Below are positions 43,647 to 52,823 of a stretch of 64,000 nucleotides of DNA, in pieces (positions within the stretch are counted from its first letter, which is position 1; every line of letters starts with the position of its first letter). Position numbers and translations under genes: made by a program. Origin of the DNA: Lentimicrobiaceae bacterium (GTDB lineage Bacteria; Bacteroidota; Bacteroidia; Bacteroidales; F082); contig SUWT01000003.1 in the NCBI GenBank assembly GCA_015061335.1, forward strand, positions 21,204 to 85,203, read 5' to 3'. A model generated the notes under the pieces. It searched no databases. It was not told the DNA's origin and saw nothing but the letters and a program-made list of their open reading frames with translations.

Positions 43647-45368
43647 ATGAGAAAAATTTTACTGTTTATTATTATCATTTCATCGGTATTCTCGCTTAAT
43701 GCTCAACAAAGTCTTGTATATCAATCTTATGTATTAGACTCCGATAGTGGTGATACTTCTTTCGTGGAGGTGAAACGTTTTGGGAGACAGCTAAAGATTC
43801 AGGATATTAATACTTTTGAGGGTCAACTTATTCCGGGGATGTCGGAAAAGATTGTTTATGCTGATTATAAGGCTAATCGTGTCTATAATCAATCTAGGTT
43901 TGATGATGGTGACGTATATTATTGTTCTCATTCATTTGAAAATTCTAATGTGACATATACATTGGAAGGTGAGGAATATATGAATGGATATGAATGTAGA
44001 AAATATCGTACAACTATTAATTCTAATTCCATTGAAATATGGATGACCGATAAGCTTGGTTTTAATGCAACACCTATAGTAAATAGAGGATTTTTAAGGG
44101 GTGTATTGGTACGTCAGGTGATAAACGGAAATCGTATAACAGAATTAAATAGTGTCATCAAAGATAAAAGAATAAAACAAGAAAGAATTCCTATCGACCT
44201 CGGAATTTTGGTTCCGGCAAAGGAAATGACCAGGATTACTAGTGACAAACTGGTGATAAAGAAAAATATTTTCGATAATGAACAGATTTATTTTGCTGAT
44301 ATTGAAAAGTTTGAAGGAGAAATACCTTACGATTCCGTTATTCATTTCGCTCATGGTACATTGATATTGAAAAGAGTATATTTGGATACCCTACCAGAAC
44401 ATTATAGTTATTTTATTGAGATGAAGGAGCAATCTAATGGTGATGCGTACGATCGTTCCGGTTCTGTCTTCGTTATTCCAACCGATAGAGAATTGAGTCT
44501 TGAAGATGCTTTGCTGAATGATATTGAATTGCTTCATTCTTATACAGATAGAAGAGGAATCACTTATAGAGCTATCAAACTGGAGGATGATTTCGTTCCT
44601 GTGGTAGAATTGATTAGATTTTTTACACCTTTCGGCGTCAATCATTATAATGACAGAGTGCATATCGATGGTTTGGAATGGTCTGACATGGCCTATTATA
44701 AACAAGAAGTGACAGAATTAAGCAAACATTTGAGAGGTGATGTTCTTATAGGAGCCTTTATTGGTAATTATGATAGCGGAGGTCATATGCTAAGTTTAGA
44801 TCTGAATGCGTACCCAGGTGATTATAAATGGGATATCTCACAAAATGATGATTGGACGCTTCCTTTGTTTAATACTTGTAATGTTATGGAAATGGCTGGT
44901 CAACATTATGGACGACTCTTTAAAACTGATAGCCTCGTGGTAGAGTTTGATGTGCCTGAAAATGTCGATAATCTTCGTCTTAGATATATTACTACAGGCC
45001 ATGGAGGCTGGGGCGGAGGGGATGAGTTTAATCCTAAAGAGAATACTATCATAATCGACGGGGAGAAGAAGTTTACATATACTCCTTGGCGTTGTGACTG
45101 TGCTACATTTAGAGAATTAAATCCCGTCTCCGGTAACTTCTGGAATGCACAATCGTCTTCCGATTTGTCTCGTTCTGGTTGGTGCCCAGGATTGGCGGCA
45201 CAGCCTGTGTATTTCGATATGAGTTTCTTAGAACCTGGTAAACATACTATAACAATAGCTATACCCCAAGGCGATGACGAGGGTAGCAGTTTTAACCATT
45301 GGATGGTATCAGGTGTTCTTATCGGAACTGAGAATAAAATAATAGAAGAAATTGTTCTGCCGGAGTAG
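43647..45368 (+). CDS. Exported PNGase F-like peptide N-glycanase
   Basis: Exported protein of 573 residues with a signal peptide (about 1-19, ending LNA-Q). The first 200 or so residues resemble a GLPGLI/DUF4412-type domain (YMNGYECRKYRTT, IEIWMTDKLGF). The remainder matches the two-domain PNGase F fold: NGDAYDRSGSVFVIP aligns with the region of catalytic Asp60, RFFTPFGV follows, and TTGHGGWGGGDEF aligns with the Glu206 region. SRSGWCPGLAAQP is the family's C-terminal motif. PNGase F removes N-glycans from asparagine of host glycoproteins. Fused N-terminal domains are known for Bacteroidetes PNGases, but this one looks different from the described bowl-like domain. It may be followed in the same transcript by a glycosyltransferase. 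Confidence 0.8.
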   Translation: MRKILLFIIIISSVFSLNAQQSLVYQSYVLDSDSGDTSFVEVKRFGRQLKIQDINTFEGQLIPGMSEKIVYADYKANRVYNQSRFDDGDVYYCSHSFENSNVTYTLEGEEYMNGYECRKYRTTINSNSIEIWMTDKLGFNATPIVNRGFLRGVLVRQVINGNRITELNSVIKDKRIKQERIPIDLGILVPAKEMTRITSDKLVIKKNIFDNEQIYFADIEKFEGEIPYDSVIHFAHGTLILKRVYLDTLPEHYSYFIEMKEQSNGDAYDRSGSVFVIPTDRELSLEDALLNDIELLHSYTDRRGITYRAIKLEDDFVPVVELIRFFTPFGVNHYNDRVHIDGLEWSDMAYYKQEVTELSKHLRGDVLIGAFIGNYDSGGHMLSLDLNAYPGDYKWDISQNDDWTLPLFNTCNVMEMAGQHYGRLFKTDSLVVEFDVPENVDNLRLRYITTGHGGWGGGDEFNPKENTIIIDGEKKFTYTPWRCDCATFRELNPVSGNFWNAQSSSDLSRSGWCPGLAAQPVYFDMSFLEPGKHTITIAIPQGDDEGSSFNHWMVSGVLIGTENKIIEEIVLPE

Positions 45369-45410
45369 TAATACTCTCGTTTGTATTATATTAACTTAGA
45401 AATAATTATT

Positions 45411-46532
45411 TTGAAAATAGCTGTTAACACACGTTTATTATTAAAAGATAAATTGGAAGGAATAGGATGGGTCGCATACGAATGTCTTAAAAGAATCGTG
45501 ACAAATCATCCTGATGACGACTTCTATTTTATCTTCGATAGAGAACCTGATGAGAAATTTATCTTCGCAGAGAATGTGAAACCTGTAGTGCTTTTCCCTC
45601 AGGCCCGTCACCCTTTCTTATATATAGCGTACTTCGAATTTTCTGTCGCTAGATTCCTACGTAAACTGAAACCAGATTTGTATCTCTCCACAGATGCTTA
45701 TCTTAGCCTCAGAAGTAAAACTAAACAACTGGCAGTGTTTCACGATCTCAATTTTGAACATTTCCCTCAAGACTTTCCGAAAATTCATCTATGGCATTAT
45801 AAGAAATTCTTTCCTAAATATGCCAAGAAAGCAGATAGAATAATTACTGTTTCTGAATTTTCAAAACAAGATATATGTAAAAACTATGGTATTGACCCAT
45901 CAAAGATTGATGTGGTCTATAATGGCGCTAACGCTGATTTCTGTCCTGTTGATGATAATGTCAAAATTGAAATCAGAAGCAAATTCTCTCAAGGTAAACC
46001 ATATTTTATGTTCGTGGGATCATTGCATCCTCGTAAGAATCTGGCACGATTATTCACTGCTTTTGATATTTTTAAAAAAAGAACAACCAACGATGTTAAA
46101 CTCCTCATTGTCGGGAATAAAAAATGGTGGACGGAGCCTATAAAAAATGCTTACGACTCTATGACTCACAAAGATGATGTTATTTTTACTGGAAGATTGT
46201 CTGCTGAGGATCTTCATTTAGTTACAGCATCAGCTTTGGCTTCTGTTTATGTCTCTTATTTTGAGGGTTTTGGCATTCCTATTGTGGAAGCTTTTAAATG
46301 TGATACCCCCGTTATAACATCCAATGTTACTTCGATGCCTGAAGTAGCCGCAAACGCAGCTCTTCTGATAGATCCTTTTAATGAGCAATCAATTGCAGAG
46401 GCTATGGAGAAAATCCTGGATGAAGATGTACGTCATGACCTTATAGAGAAAGGAAGAATTAGACGTCAGGATTTTTCCTGGGATAAGGCTGCCGAAGGAT
46501 GGTGGAATAGTATAATAAATTTGTTAAATTAA
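45411..46532 (+). CDS. Glycosyltransferase family 4 (GT-B fold)
   Basis: Cytoplasmic or membrane-associated glycosyltransferase of about 373 residues. The N-terminal Rossmann half starts KIAVNTRLLLKDKLEGIGW. The C-terminal half holds the donor site, with FMFVGSLHPRKNLARL, FTGRLSAEDL and the EX7E-type motif in VSYFEGFGIPIVEAFKCDTPVI. The acceptor is unknown. A TTG at 45411 is the likely start since it opens the conserved MKIAVNTR segment; longer readings to 45381 have no support. It follows the PNGase gene and precedes purD. Confidence 0.85.
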   Translation: MKIAVNTRLLLKDKLEGIGWVAYECLKRIVTNHPDDDFYFIFDREPDEKFIFAENVKPVVLFPQARHPFLYIAYFEFSVARFLRKLKPDLYLSTDAYLSLRSKTKQLAVFHDLNFEHFPQDFPKIHLWHYKKFFPKYAKKADRIITVSEFSKQDICKNYGIDPSKIDVVYNGANADFCPVDDNVKIEIRSKFSQGKPYFMFVGSLHPRKNLARLFTAFDIFKKRTTNDVKLLIVGNKKWWTEPIKNAYDSMTHKDDVIFTGRLSAEDLHLVTASALASVYVSYFEGFGIPIVEAFKCDTPVITSNVTSMPEVAANAALLIDPFNEQSIAEAMEKILDEDVRHDLIEKGRIRRQDFSWDKAAEGWWNSIINLLN

Positions 46533-46580
46533 TTTAAGGATGCCATATCATGGCAATAATCAATTATAAAAAATAAAAAT

Positions 46581-47864
46581 ATGAATATTTTAGTATTAGG
46601 TTCAGGTGGACGTGAGTATGCTTTGGCATGGAAATTATCACAAAGTCAATTGGTTAGTAAGATCTATATCGCCCCAGGTAACGCAGGAACAAATTCAATA
46701 GGCGAGAATGTCGTTATCAATATATCTGATTTTAATGTTGTTAAAGAAACTGTGTTGAATTATAATATCGATATGCTTGTTGTTGGTCCGGAACAACCTC
46801 TTGTTGATGGTATAGTGGATTTCTTTAAAAATGATGAACAACTTAAGAATATTAAAATCATTGGTCCTGATAAAAATGGAGCTCAACTCGAAGGTAGCAA
46901 AGCTTTTGCAAAGAACTTTATGGAGAAGTATAACATTCCTACAGCTTCTTGTTTTACAGTTACTTCCTCGAATCTTGCTGACGGTCTGAATTATCTCGCA
47001 ACACAAAGACCACCATTCGTTTTGAAAGCTGATGGACTGGCTGCAGGTAAAGGTGTGCTGATAATTGATTCTCTGGAAGAGGCTCAAAATGAACTGAAAG
47101 AAATGCTCTCAGGAAAATTCGGTTCTGCTTCCGCAAAGGTTGTGATAGAAACATTCTTAAAGGGTATTGAAGTCTCAATGTTTGTTCTTACTGATGGAGA
47201 ACATTATGTCATCCTTCCGGAAGCTAAGGATTATAAACGCATAGGTGATGGAGATACCGGACTTAATACTGGTGGCATGGGTGCAGTCTCTCCGGTTCCT
47301 TTTGTTACAAAAGATTTTGTGGAAAAAGTGGAAAATAGAATCATTAAACCTACTATCGAAGGACTCAAAAATGAGAAAATTGATTATAAAGGCTTCATTT
47401 TCTTGGGATTGATGAATGTCGAAGGTGAACCTTTTGTCATAGAATATAATGTGAGAATGGGTGATCCTGAAACAGAAGGTGTAATGACTCGCATTGATTC
47501 TGATCTTGCAGCATTATTAGACGCCTGCGCTCAGGGTAAACTTGATGAGGTTGACTATCAAACATCAAAAAATACTTCAGTTACTGTGATGCTCGTGTCT
47601 GGCGGATATCCTGAAGATTATAAAAAAGGTATGGTAATGACAGGATTAGATGAATTATCATATGATTGTATCATAGCTCATGCAGGAACAAAACTTAACG
47701 ATAAAGGCGAAATAGTAACATCTGGTGGAAGAGTAATAGCGGTGACAGCACATGGTCATAATATTGAAGAAGCTAGAGAGAAAGCTTATCGTGATGTTGA
47801 AAAAATCAAGTTCGAAGGCGTTAACTACCGTCATGATATTGGTTTGGATCTCATGAATTTATAA
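46581..47864 (+). CDS. purD: Phosphoribosylamine-glycine ligase
   Basis: Purine synthesis enzyme GARS, 427 residues. Motifs: NILVLGSGGREYALAWKL at the start, the ATP-grasp core PFVLKADGLAAGKGVLII, GDGDTGLNTGGMGAVSP, and IEYNVRMGDPETEG. It is followed after four bases by the DUF6427 gene and then by rnhB, so the three are probably one operon. Confidence 0.96.
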   Translation: MNILVLGSGGREYALAWKLSQSQLVSKIYIAPGNAGTNSIGENVVINISDFNVVKETVLNYNIDMLVVGPEQPLVDGIVDFFKNDEQLKNIKIIGPDKNGAQLEGSKAFAKNFMEKYNIPTASCFTVTSSNLADGLNYLATQRPPFVLKADGLAAGKGVLIIDSLEEAQNELKEMLSGKFGSASAKVVIETFLKGIEVSMFVLTDGEHYVILPEAKDYKRIGDGDTGLNTGGMGAVSPVPFVTKDFVEKVENRIIKPTIEGLKNEKIDYKGFIFLGLMNVEGEPFVIEYNVRMGDPETEGVMTRIDSDLAALLDACAQGKLDEVDYQTSKNTSVTVMLVSGGYPEDYKKGMVMTGLDELSYDCIIAHAGTKLNDKGEIVTSGGRVIAVTAHGHNIEEAREKAYRDVEKIKFEGVNYRHDIGLDLMNL

Positions 47865-47868
47865 TACA

Positions 47869-48846
47869 ATGCTAAAGTTCTATCGACATAGTTATCCTCA
47901 GCAACATCTCAGTATATTATTATTGGCGATAATCTTGTGGTTGCCATCGTTATTAACACAAACTCCACTCATATATGGCGATGCAACCTCACCTTTATTC
48001 AATTTATTTATAAATATCTTTGATTTTTCACCGCTGTTAACCAAATTAATAGCCTTAATTATTCTGATATTTTCAGCCTTTTTGTTTAATTCAGTTGTCG
48101 TTGCAAATCGTCTGCTTACAAAGTATAAGTCTTTAACATCATTGTGCTTTGTTTATATGATGAGCTGTATGCCTGAATTAACGACAGCATATCCATTCTT
48201 ATTCGCATGTCCTTTCATTATCATGATAATGCATGTGCTATTCCTTGTATATCAGATAGATAGACCGGAATCATATATGATGTGTGTCGGTTATCTTACA
48301 GCCATCGCATCTATGTTCTATTTCCCGTCTATATTCCTGATATTATGGATTTTAGTATCTTTCTTCATAATGCAACATTATAAATTACGCTTCCTCCTTA
48401 CTCCAATAATGGGAATGTTATCTGTATATATTATTGTGTTCGGAATAACATTTCTGTTCGGTGATTTTGACAAAATGTTGAATTCGTATTTGTCTTTCTT
48501 CCAAAATTTTGAACTGGATCTTAATCTTTCTTATGTGAATAAATTGTTCTTGATCTTCTTTGGGGCATTATTTATTATCTCATTCACTATGAGTTTGACA
48601 AATAAGACTTCTGACAGAGCAAATAATGTCAAGAAAAAAATAGGAATAATAGTGGTTCTGACATTATTTAGCTGCTTCTTTTTGTTCATATCAGACTCTT
48701 CGATCTATAACAGCTTGATATTTATGATATTCTCTCTGTTTTATGCAATGTTCTTCTCTGAAATCAAAAAGACTGCAATGGCGAATATTATAATTGTTAT
48801 AAGCATCTTGTCAATTTTATTTCTAAATTATTCAATTTTATTTTAA
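47869..48846 (+). CDS. DUF6427 family membrane protein
   Basis: Integral membrane protein of 325 residues with about ten hydrophobic helices and very few polar loops. It fits DUF6427, a Bacteroidetes family without known function; the N-terminal [13 protein letters not shown] precedes the first helix. It is embedded between purD and rnhB with gaps of 4 and 10 bases. Confidence 0.75.
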   Translation: MLKFYRHSYPQQHLSILLLAIILWLPSLLTQTPLIYGDATSPLFNLFINIFDFSPLLTKLIALIILIFSAFLFNSVVVANRLLTKYKSLTSLCFVYMMSCMPELTTAYPFLFACPFIIMIMHVLFLVYQIDRPESYMMCVGYLTAIASMFYFPSIFLILWILVSFFIMQHYKLRFLLTPIMGMLSVYIIVFGITFLFGDFDKMLNSYLSFFQNFELDLNLSYVNKLFLIFFGALFIISFTMSLTNKTSDRANNVKKKIGIIVVLTLFSCFFLFISDSSIYNSLIFMIFSLFYAMFFSEIKKTAMANIIIVISILSILFLNYSILF

Positions 48847-48856
48847 TCTCATAATT

Positions 48857-49453
48857 ATGAATCTGTCAGCATTTTATGGTAATGAATATATAGAAGCTGG
48901 TTGTGATGAAGCAGGACGAGGTTGTTTGGCCGGCCCTGTTGTGGCAGCAGCAGTGATATTGGATAGAAACAAGAATTATCCAATGCTTGATGACTCTAAG
49001 AAATTGACGGAAAAACAACGTAAATTATTGAGAGATGTCATTATGAATGAGGCTTTAGCATATGCGGTTGGAATCGTCGATAATAATGAAATAGATGAGA
49101 TAAATATTTTGAATGCTTCCTTTCTGGCGATGCACAGAGCAATAGATCAGCTGAGCGTCAAACCGGAACTGTTACTGATTGATGGTAATCGCTTCAATAC
49201 GTATAAAGATATAAAACATCATTGTATTGTTGGCGGTGACGCAAAATACCAATCAATAGCTGCAGCCTCAATCTTGGCTAAAACGACAAGGGATGCTATG
49301 ATGGAAGACTACGATAAGCAATATCCAATGTATAATTGGAAGAAAAATAAAGGTTATCCTACCATGGAACATAAAAATGCTATTGCTGAGTTCGGTTGTA
49401 CACCACTTCATAGAATGACATTTAATATGGCAATACAACTGAAATTGTTCTAA
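48857..49453 (+). CDS. rnhB: Ribonuclease HII
   Basis: Removes RNA from RNA-DNA hybrids and misincorporated ribonucleotides. It has 198 residues. Active-site motifs are [16 protein letters not shown] (Asp-Glu), [19 protein letters not shown] and the [21 protein letters not shown] segment with the third acidic residue. Usual family size. Confidence 0.96.
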   Translation: MNLSAFYGNEYIEAGCDEAGRGCLAGPVVAAAVILDRNKNYPMLDDSKKLTEKQRKLLRDVIMNEALAYAVGIVDNNEIDEINILNASFLAMHRAIDQLSVKPELLLIDGNRFNTYKDIKHHCIVGGDAKYQSIAAASILAKTTRDAMMEDYDKQYPMYNWKKNKGYPTMEHKNAIAEFGCTPLHRMTFNMAIQLKLF

Positions 49454-49459
49454 ATCAGA

Positions 49460-49506
49460 TTATCAGACTTATTATTATTGTATTATGAATGTCTGATAAG
49501 TGTTTT
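49460..49506 (+). terminator. Possible terminator after rnhB
   Basis: TTATCAGAC pairs with GTCTGATAA over a 22-base loop, followed by a weak TGTTTT run. Confidence 0.45.
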
Positions 49507-49611
49507 AGGTATTAATGGATCTGATGGCAGAACGTGCTAAATAGGTAATATCTTTTTGTTTCTTTTGATCTTTTTTTTTAGATTGGATGTCATTAAATCT
49601 AAACAAATTAT

Positions 49612-49619
49612 TAACTTTG
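49612..49619 (+). promoter_or_regulatory. -7 box for the DPP III fusion gene
   Basis: TAACTTTG, 22 bases before the ATG at 49642. Confidence 0.65.
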
Positions 49620-49641
49620 CACTTTAAAAAAATAAATAGTA

Positions 49642-52245
49642 ATGAAAAAGTTAATTATGGGATTAAGTGTTTTTGGCCTTTTATTTAGCTGTAGCTCAAA
49701 TGACCAAAATGCAAAAAGTGACGAGAGCGATTTTAAATATCTCGTCGATGAATTTGCTGACATCAAAATTATGCGTTATCAAATTCCTGAATGGGAAAAG
49801 CTAAGTCTTCAACAAAAAGAATATCTTTATTATCTTGGTGAGGCTGCTAAATGTGGACGTGATATCTTGGCTGACCAGAATTTTAAGTATAATCTGACTA
49901 TACGTAAAACTAACGAAGCCATTCTTAATTCTTATAATGGAGATCGTAATACAAACGATTTCAATAATTTCCTAACTTATGCAAAACGTGTTTTCTTTAG
50001 TAATGGTATTCATCATCATTATGCGGAGGACAAATTTATACCAGAAATATCACAAGAGTATTTTGCGGAGTTAGTCAATAATTCGGATGCGGCACAATTG
50101 CCTCTGGCTCAAAATGAAACCGTAGAAGAATTTTTAACCTTTATTACTCCTGTAATATTTGATAAGGATTTATATTCAACTCGCCGTAGCGGTGAAAATG
50201 ATATAATTAAGAATTCCGCGACAAATTTCTATAAAGGTGATATATCTAAAGAAGAAGTGGAACAATTTTATGATTCTCAAAGAGATCCAAATGATGCGAC
50301 TCCAATTTCTTACGGCTTGAATTCTCAACTTGTAAAAGAAAATGGAAAGTTATATGAGAATGTATATAAGTCAGGTGGACTTTATGGTGAAGCTATCGAT
50401 CAGATAATATTCTGGTTGGAAAAGGCTAATGCCGTTGCGGAAAATGATGCACAACGTAATTACACAAATCTGTTGATCGATTATTACAAGACAGGTGATC
50501 TTAAAACATGGGATGAATATAATGTGGCTTGGGTACAGGATTCTGTTTCTGTAATTGACTATGTAAATGGTTTTATTGAGGATTATGGCGATCCTATGGG
50601 TATGAAGGCAACCTGGGAAGCTGTGGTTAACTTCAAAGATATGGAAGCGACAAAACGTTCTTCTTTAATTAGTCAGAATGCACAATGGTTTGAGGATAAC
50701 TCTCCTGTCGATGATCGTTTTAAGAAAAAAGAATGTAAAGGTGTAACCGCTAAAGGTATTATCGTTACTACATTGGCTGGTGACTGTTTCCCGGCTCCTC
50801 CAATTGGCATTAATCTTCCTAATGCAGATTGGATTCGTAAAGATTATGGTTCTAAGTCGGTGACAATCACGAACTTGATGGATGCCTATGATAAGGCCGC
50901 TCAGGAATCACCTAAGAGTGTTTTAGCCGAGTTCGCTTATTCTCAAGAAGAGATAGATCTATGCAAAAAATATGGTTCTAACGCTGATGTGGTACATACC
51001 GATTTACATGAATGTCTCGGTCATGGTTCCGGACAGCTTCTTCCTACAACACAACCTAATGCCTTGAAAGAATATAACTCTGCTTTGGAAGAAGCTCGCG
51101 CTGACTTGTTTGGACTTTATTATTGTGCCGATCCAATTATGGTTGAACTTGGTATTATGCCTGATATGGAAGCGTATAAAGCAGCGTACGCTAACTTTAT
51201 CCGTAATGGCTTGATGAGCCAACTTTCACGTATTGAACTTGGAAAAAATGTTACCGAGTCTCATATGCAGGATCGTAAACTTATCTCTGAGTGGTGCTAC
51301 GAAAAAGGTTTGACTGATAATGTCATAGAAAAGAAAATAAAGGATGGCAAGACATATTTCGTTATCAATGATTATGAGAGATTGCGTGTGCTGTTTGGTG
51401 AACTTCTCGCTGAAATTCAACGTATTAAATCAGAAGGCGATTATGAAGCAGGTAAAAAACTTGTTGAAGATTACGCCGTTAAAGTAGATCCAGTCTTACA
51501 TAAGGAAGTTAAAGCTCGTTACGATGCCTTAAACCTCAGACCTTATGGCGGCTTTATTAATCCTGACATAATTCCTGTTGAAAAGAACGGTAAAGTAGTT
51601 GATTATATCATAAATTACCCTACAGACTTTGTGCAACAACATTTAGATTATGGAAAGAAGTATAGTTTTATAAAAGAAAGTCATACTTCTCCGACACATC
51701 TTGTAGTTGATATGCTCTATGATTTTATCGATGGTTCTTTGGCATGCGGTCATTCAGAAGAAGCTGTCGAAGCTGTTATTGAATATATAAATGCGCATCC
51801 TGATCAAGAAGTGGTATATATTACAGATTGTCACCCTGAAAACCATAGTTCTTTCGTTGAGTTCGGTGGTATTTGGCCTCCTCATTGCATAGAAGGAACA
51901 CGTGGCGGTGCAATTCATGAATCGTTCTATACCAAAGTGGAAAATCCTGCTAATCGTCCTGATCCTAATCGTAATATATTCCGTAAGGGTTGTAAACAGG
52001 ATGAAGAACAATATTCTGGCTTTGAAGCTGTTAATACAAATGGTGTGGCTTTGAAAGATTATGCTAACAAAGATGTTGTCGTTAGTGGTATCGCAACAGA
52101 ATATTGTGTTCGTAACACAGCGGAAGAATTCCTTAAATCCGGTCGTAATGTAGAATTGTTGTTGTCTGGTCTGGGTTATGTAGATTATGAAGGTCATAAA
52201 ACAACTATAAAAGAATTAAGAGAAAAAATGACGATTGTTGAATAA
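49642..52245 (+). CDS. Dipeptidyl peptidase III (M49) fused to a nicotinamidase-like domain
   Basis: Single 867-residue frame. A lipoprotein-type signal ends LLFSC (about Cys17). Residues about 30-675 form DPP III: the M49 zinc motif HECLGH at 456-461, followed by EEARADL with the second zinc Glu. Bacteroides DPP III has about 675 residues, so the extra 190 form a second domain. That domain matches the nicotinamidase/isochorismatase fold: LVVDMLYDF (Asp690), the metal triad DCHPENH (Asp729, His731, His735), WPPHCIEGTRGG, and the catalytic Cys822 in GIATEYCVRNT. The two domains meet at residues about 676-685 with no frame change. If exported, a nicotinamidase would act outside the cytoplasm, which is unusual. 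Confidence 0.85.
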   Translation: MKKLIMGLSVFGLLFSCSSNDQNAKSDESDFKYLVDEFADIKIMRYQIPEWEKLSLQQKEYLYYLGEAAKCGRDILADQNFKYNLTIRKTNEAILNSYNGDRNTNDFNNFLTYAKRVFFSNGIHHHYAEDKFIPEISQEYFAELVNNSDAAQLPLAQNETVEEFLTFITPVIFDKDLYSTRRSGENDIIKNSATNFYKGDISKEEVEQFYDSQRDPNDATPISYGLNSQLVKENGKLYENVYKSGGLYGEAIDQIIFWLEKANAVAENDAQRNYTNLLIDYYKTGDLKTWDEYNVAWVQDSVSVIDYVNGFIEDYGDPMGMKATWEAVVNFKDMEATKRSSLISQNAQWFEDNSPVDDRFKKKECKGVTAKGIIVTTLAGDCFPAPPIGINLPNADWIRKDYGSKSVTITNLMDAYDKAAQESPKSVLAEFAYSQEEIDLCKKYGSNADVVHTDLHECLGHGSGQLLPTTQPNALKEYNSALEEARADLFGLYYCADPIMVELGIMPDMEAYKAAYANFIRNGLMSQLSRIELGKNVTESHMQDRKLISEWCYEKGLTDNVIEKKIKDGKTYFVINDYERLRVLFGELLAEIQRIKSEGDYEAGKKLVEDYAVKVDPVLHKEVKARYDALNLRPYGGFINPDIIPVEKNGKVVDYIINYPTDFVQQHLDYGKKYSFIKESHTSPTHLVVDMLYDFIDGSLACGHSEEAVEAVIEYINAHPDQEVVYITDCHPENHSSFVEFGGIWPPHCIEGTRGGAIHESFYTKVENPANRPDPNRNIFRKGCKQDEEQYSGFEAVNTNGVALKDYANKDVVVSGIATEYCVRNTAEEFLKSGRNVELLLSGLGYVDYEGHKTTIKELREKMTIVE

Positions 52246-52298
52246 TAAAATATTTTATGATATAGAAATAATAATTTGAATTAACATAAATTATAATT

Positions 52299-52478
52299 GG
52301 GGCTTAATGCTCTTGTTCTCTACTTAGTAAATCTGGTAAATTTCAATGCAAAGAGAATGAGGCTTAGAGCTGTTTACGTCAAATGGCGTGAATTGTTCGT
52401 GCTTTCATAGTTGCAGCGGTTTACCAGAACCTTCTAAGTCTATTGAAGTACATAAAGCTATTCACGCTTTTTCTTTTC
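52299..52478 (+). ncRNA. Candidate structured RNA or leader with a rod and alternative terminator
   Basis: The gap before a small HTH gene folds into a nested rod: ACTTAG (52322-52327) with CTAAGT (52434-52439), TCTGGTAAA (52332-52340) with TTTACCAGA (52420-52428), TGCAA (52347-52351) with TTGCA (52411-52415), and TTTACGTC (52373-52380) with GGCGTGAA (52385-52392). GCGTGAAT (52386-52393) can instead pair with ATTCACGC (52460-52467), which is followed by a T-rich run. That pairing excludes the terminal hairpin, so the RNA could switch states. The overall length and rod shape would also suit 6S RNA. No known riboswitch motif is recognised. Confidence 0.4.
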
Positions 52479-52518
52479 TATACGAAGAAGAGTATTGCCG
52501 TAAACATATATATGCAGT

Positions 52519-52776
52519 ATGAAGGAAAAATGTATAAAAGATGATTTTCACCTTGGTAATATTATTAAAACAGAATTGTTAAGACAGGGGAGGAGTATTA
52601 CATGGCTTGCGTCTCAGGTTAATTGTACTAGAGAAAATTTATATAAAGTCTTCAGACGCCCGTGGATATATACTGATCTGTTGTTTTCAATATCAGAAGC
52701 TCTTGATTATGATTTTTTTAAGCTTTGTTCAGATCGCTTTCAAAGTATAAAGAATGATAAAAAAACTGAACCTTAA
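52519..52776 (+). CDS. Small XRE-like HTH protein
   Basis: Protein of 85 residues with a helix-turn-helix in its first 65: ITWLASQVNCTRENLYKVFRR is the recognition-helix region, typical of Cro/CI-type repressors. It resembles small Bacteroidetes regulators of 75-90 residues. It lies 40 bases after the candidate RNA, which may be its leader. The stop codon falls inside the hairpin that terminates dnaB on the other strand. Confidence 0.75.
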   Translation: MKEKCIKDDFHLGNIIKTELLRQGRSITWLASQVNCTRENLYKVFRRPWIYTDLLFSISEALDYDFFKLCSDRFQSIKNDKKTEP

Positions 52777-52803
52777 TAAATGTGATTATATCTAGGTTCA
52801 GTT
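52764..52803 (-). terminator. Terminator of dnaB
   Basis: AACTGAACCT and AGGTTCAGTT form a perfect 10-bp stem; the T-run that follows on the minus strand makes this the dnaB terminator. It overlaps the 3' end of the HTH gene. Confidence 0.7.
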
Positions 52804-52823
52804 CATATTATATGTCGGTGATT

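Noticed and set aside
49642..52245. DPP III-nicotinamidase as two separate genes or a shifted frame
   Set aside because: The frame is continuous from 49642 to 52245 and no internal stop or new ribosome site with ATG appears at the domain junction.
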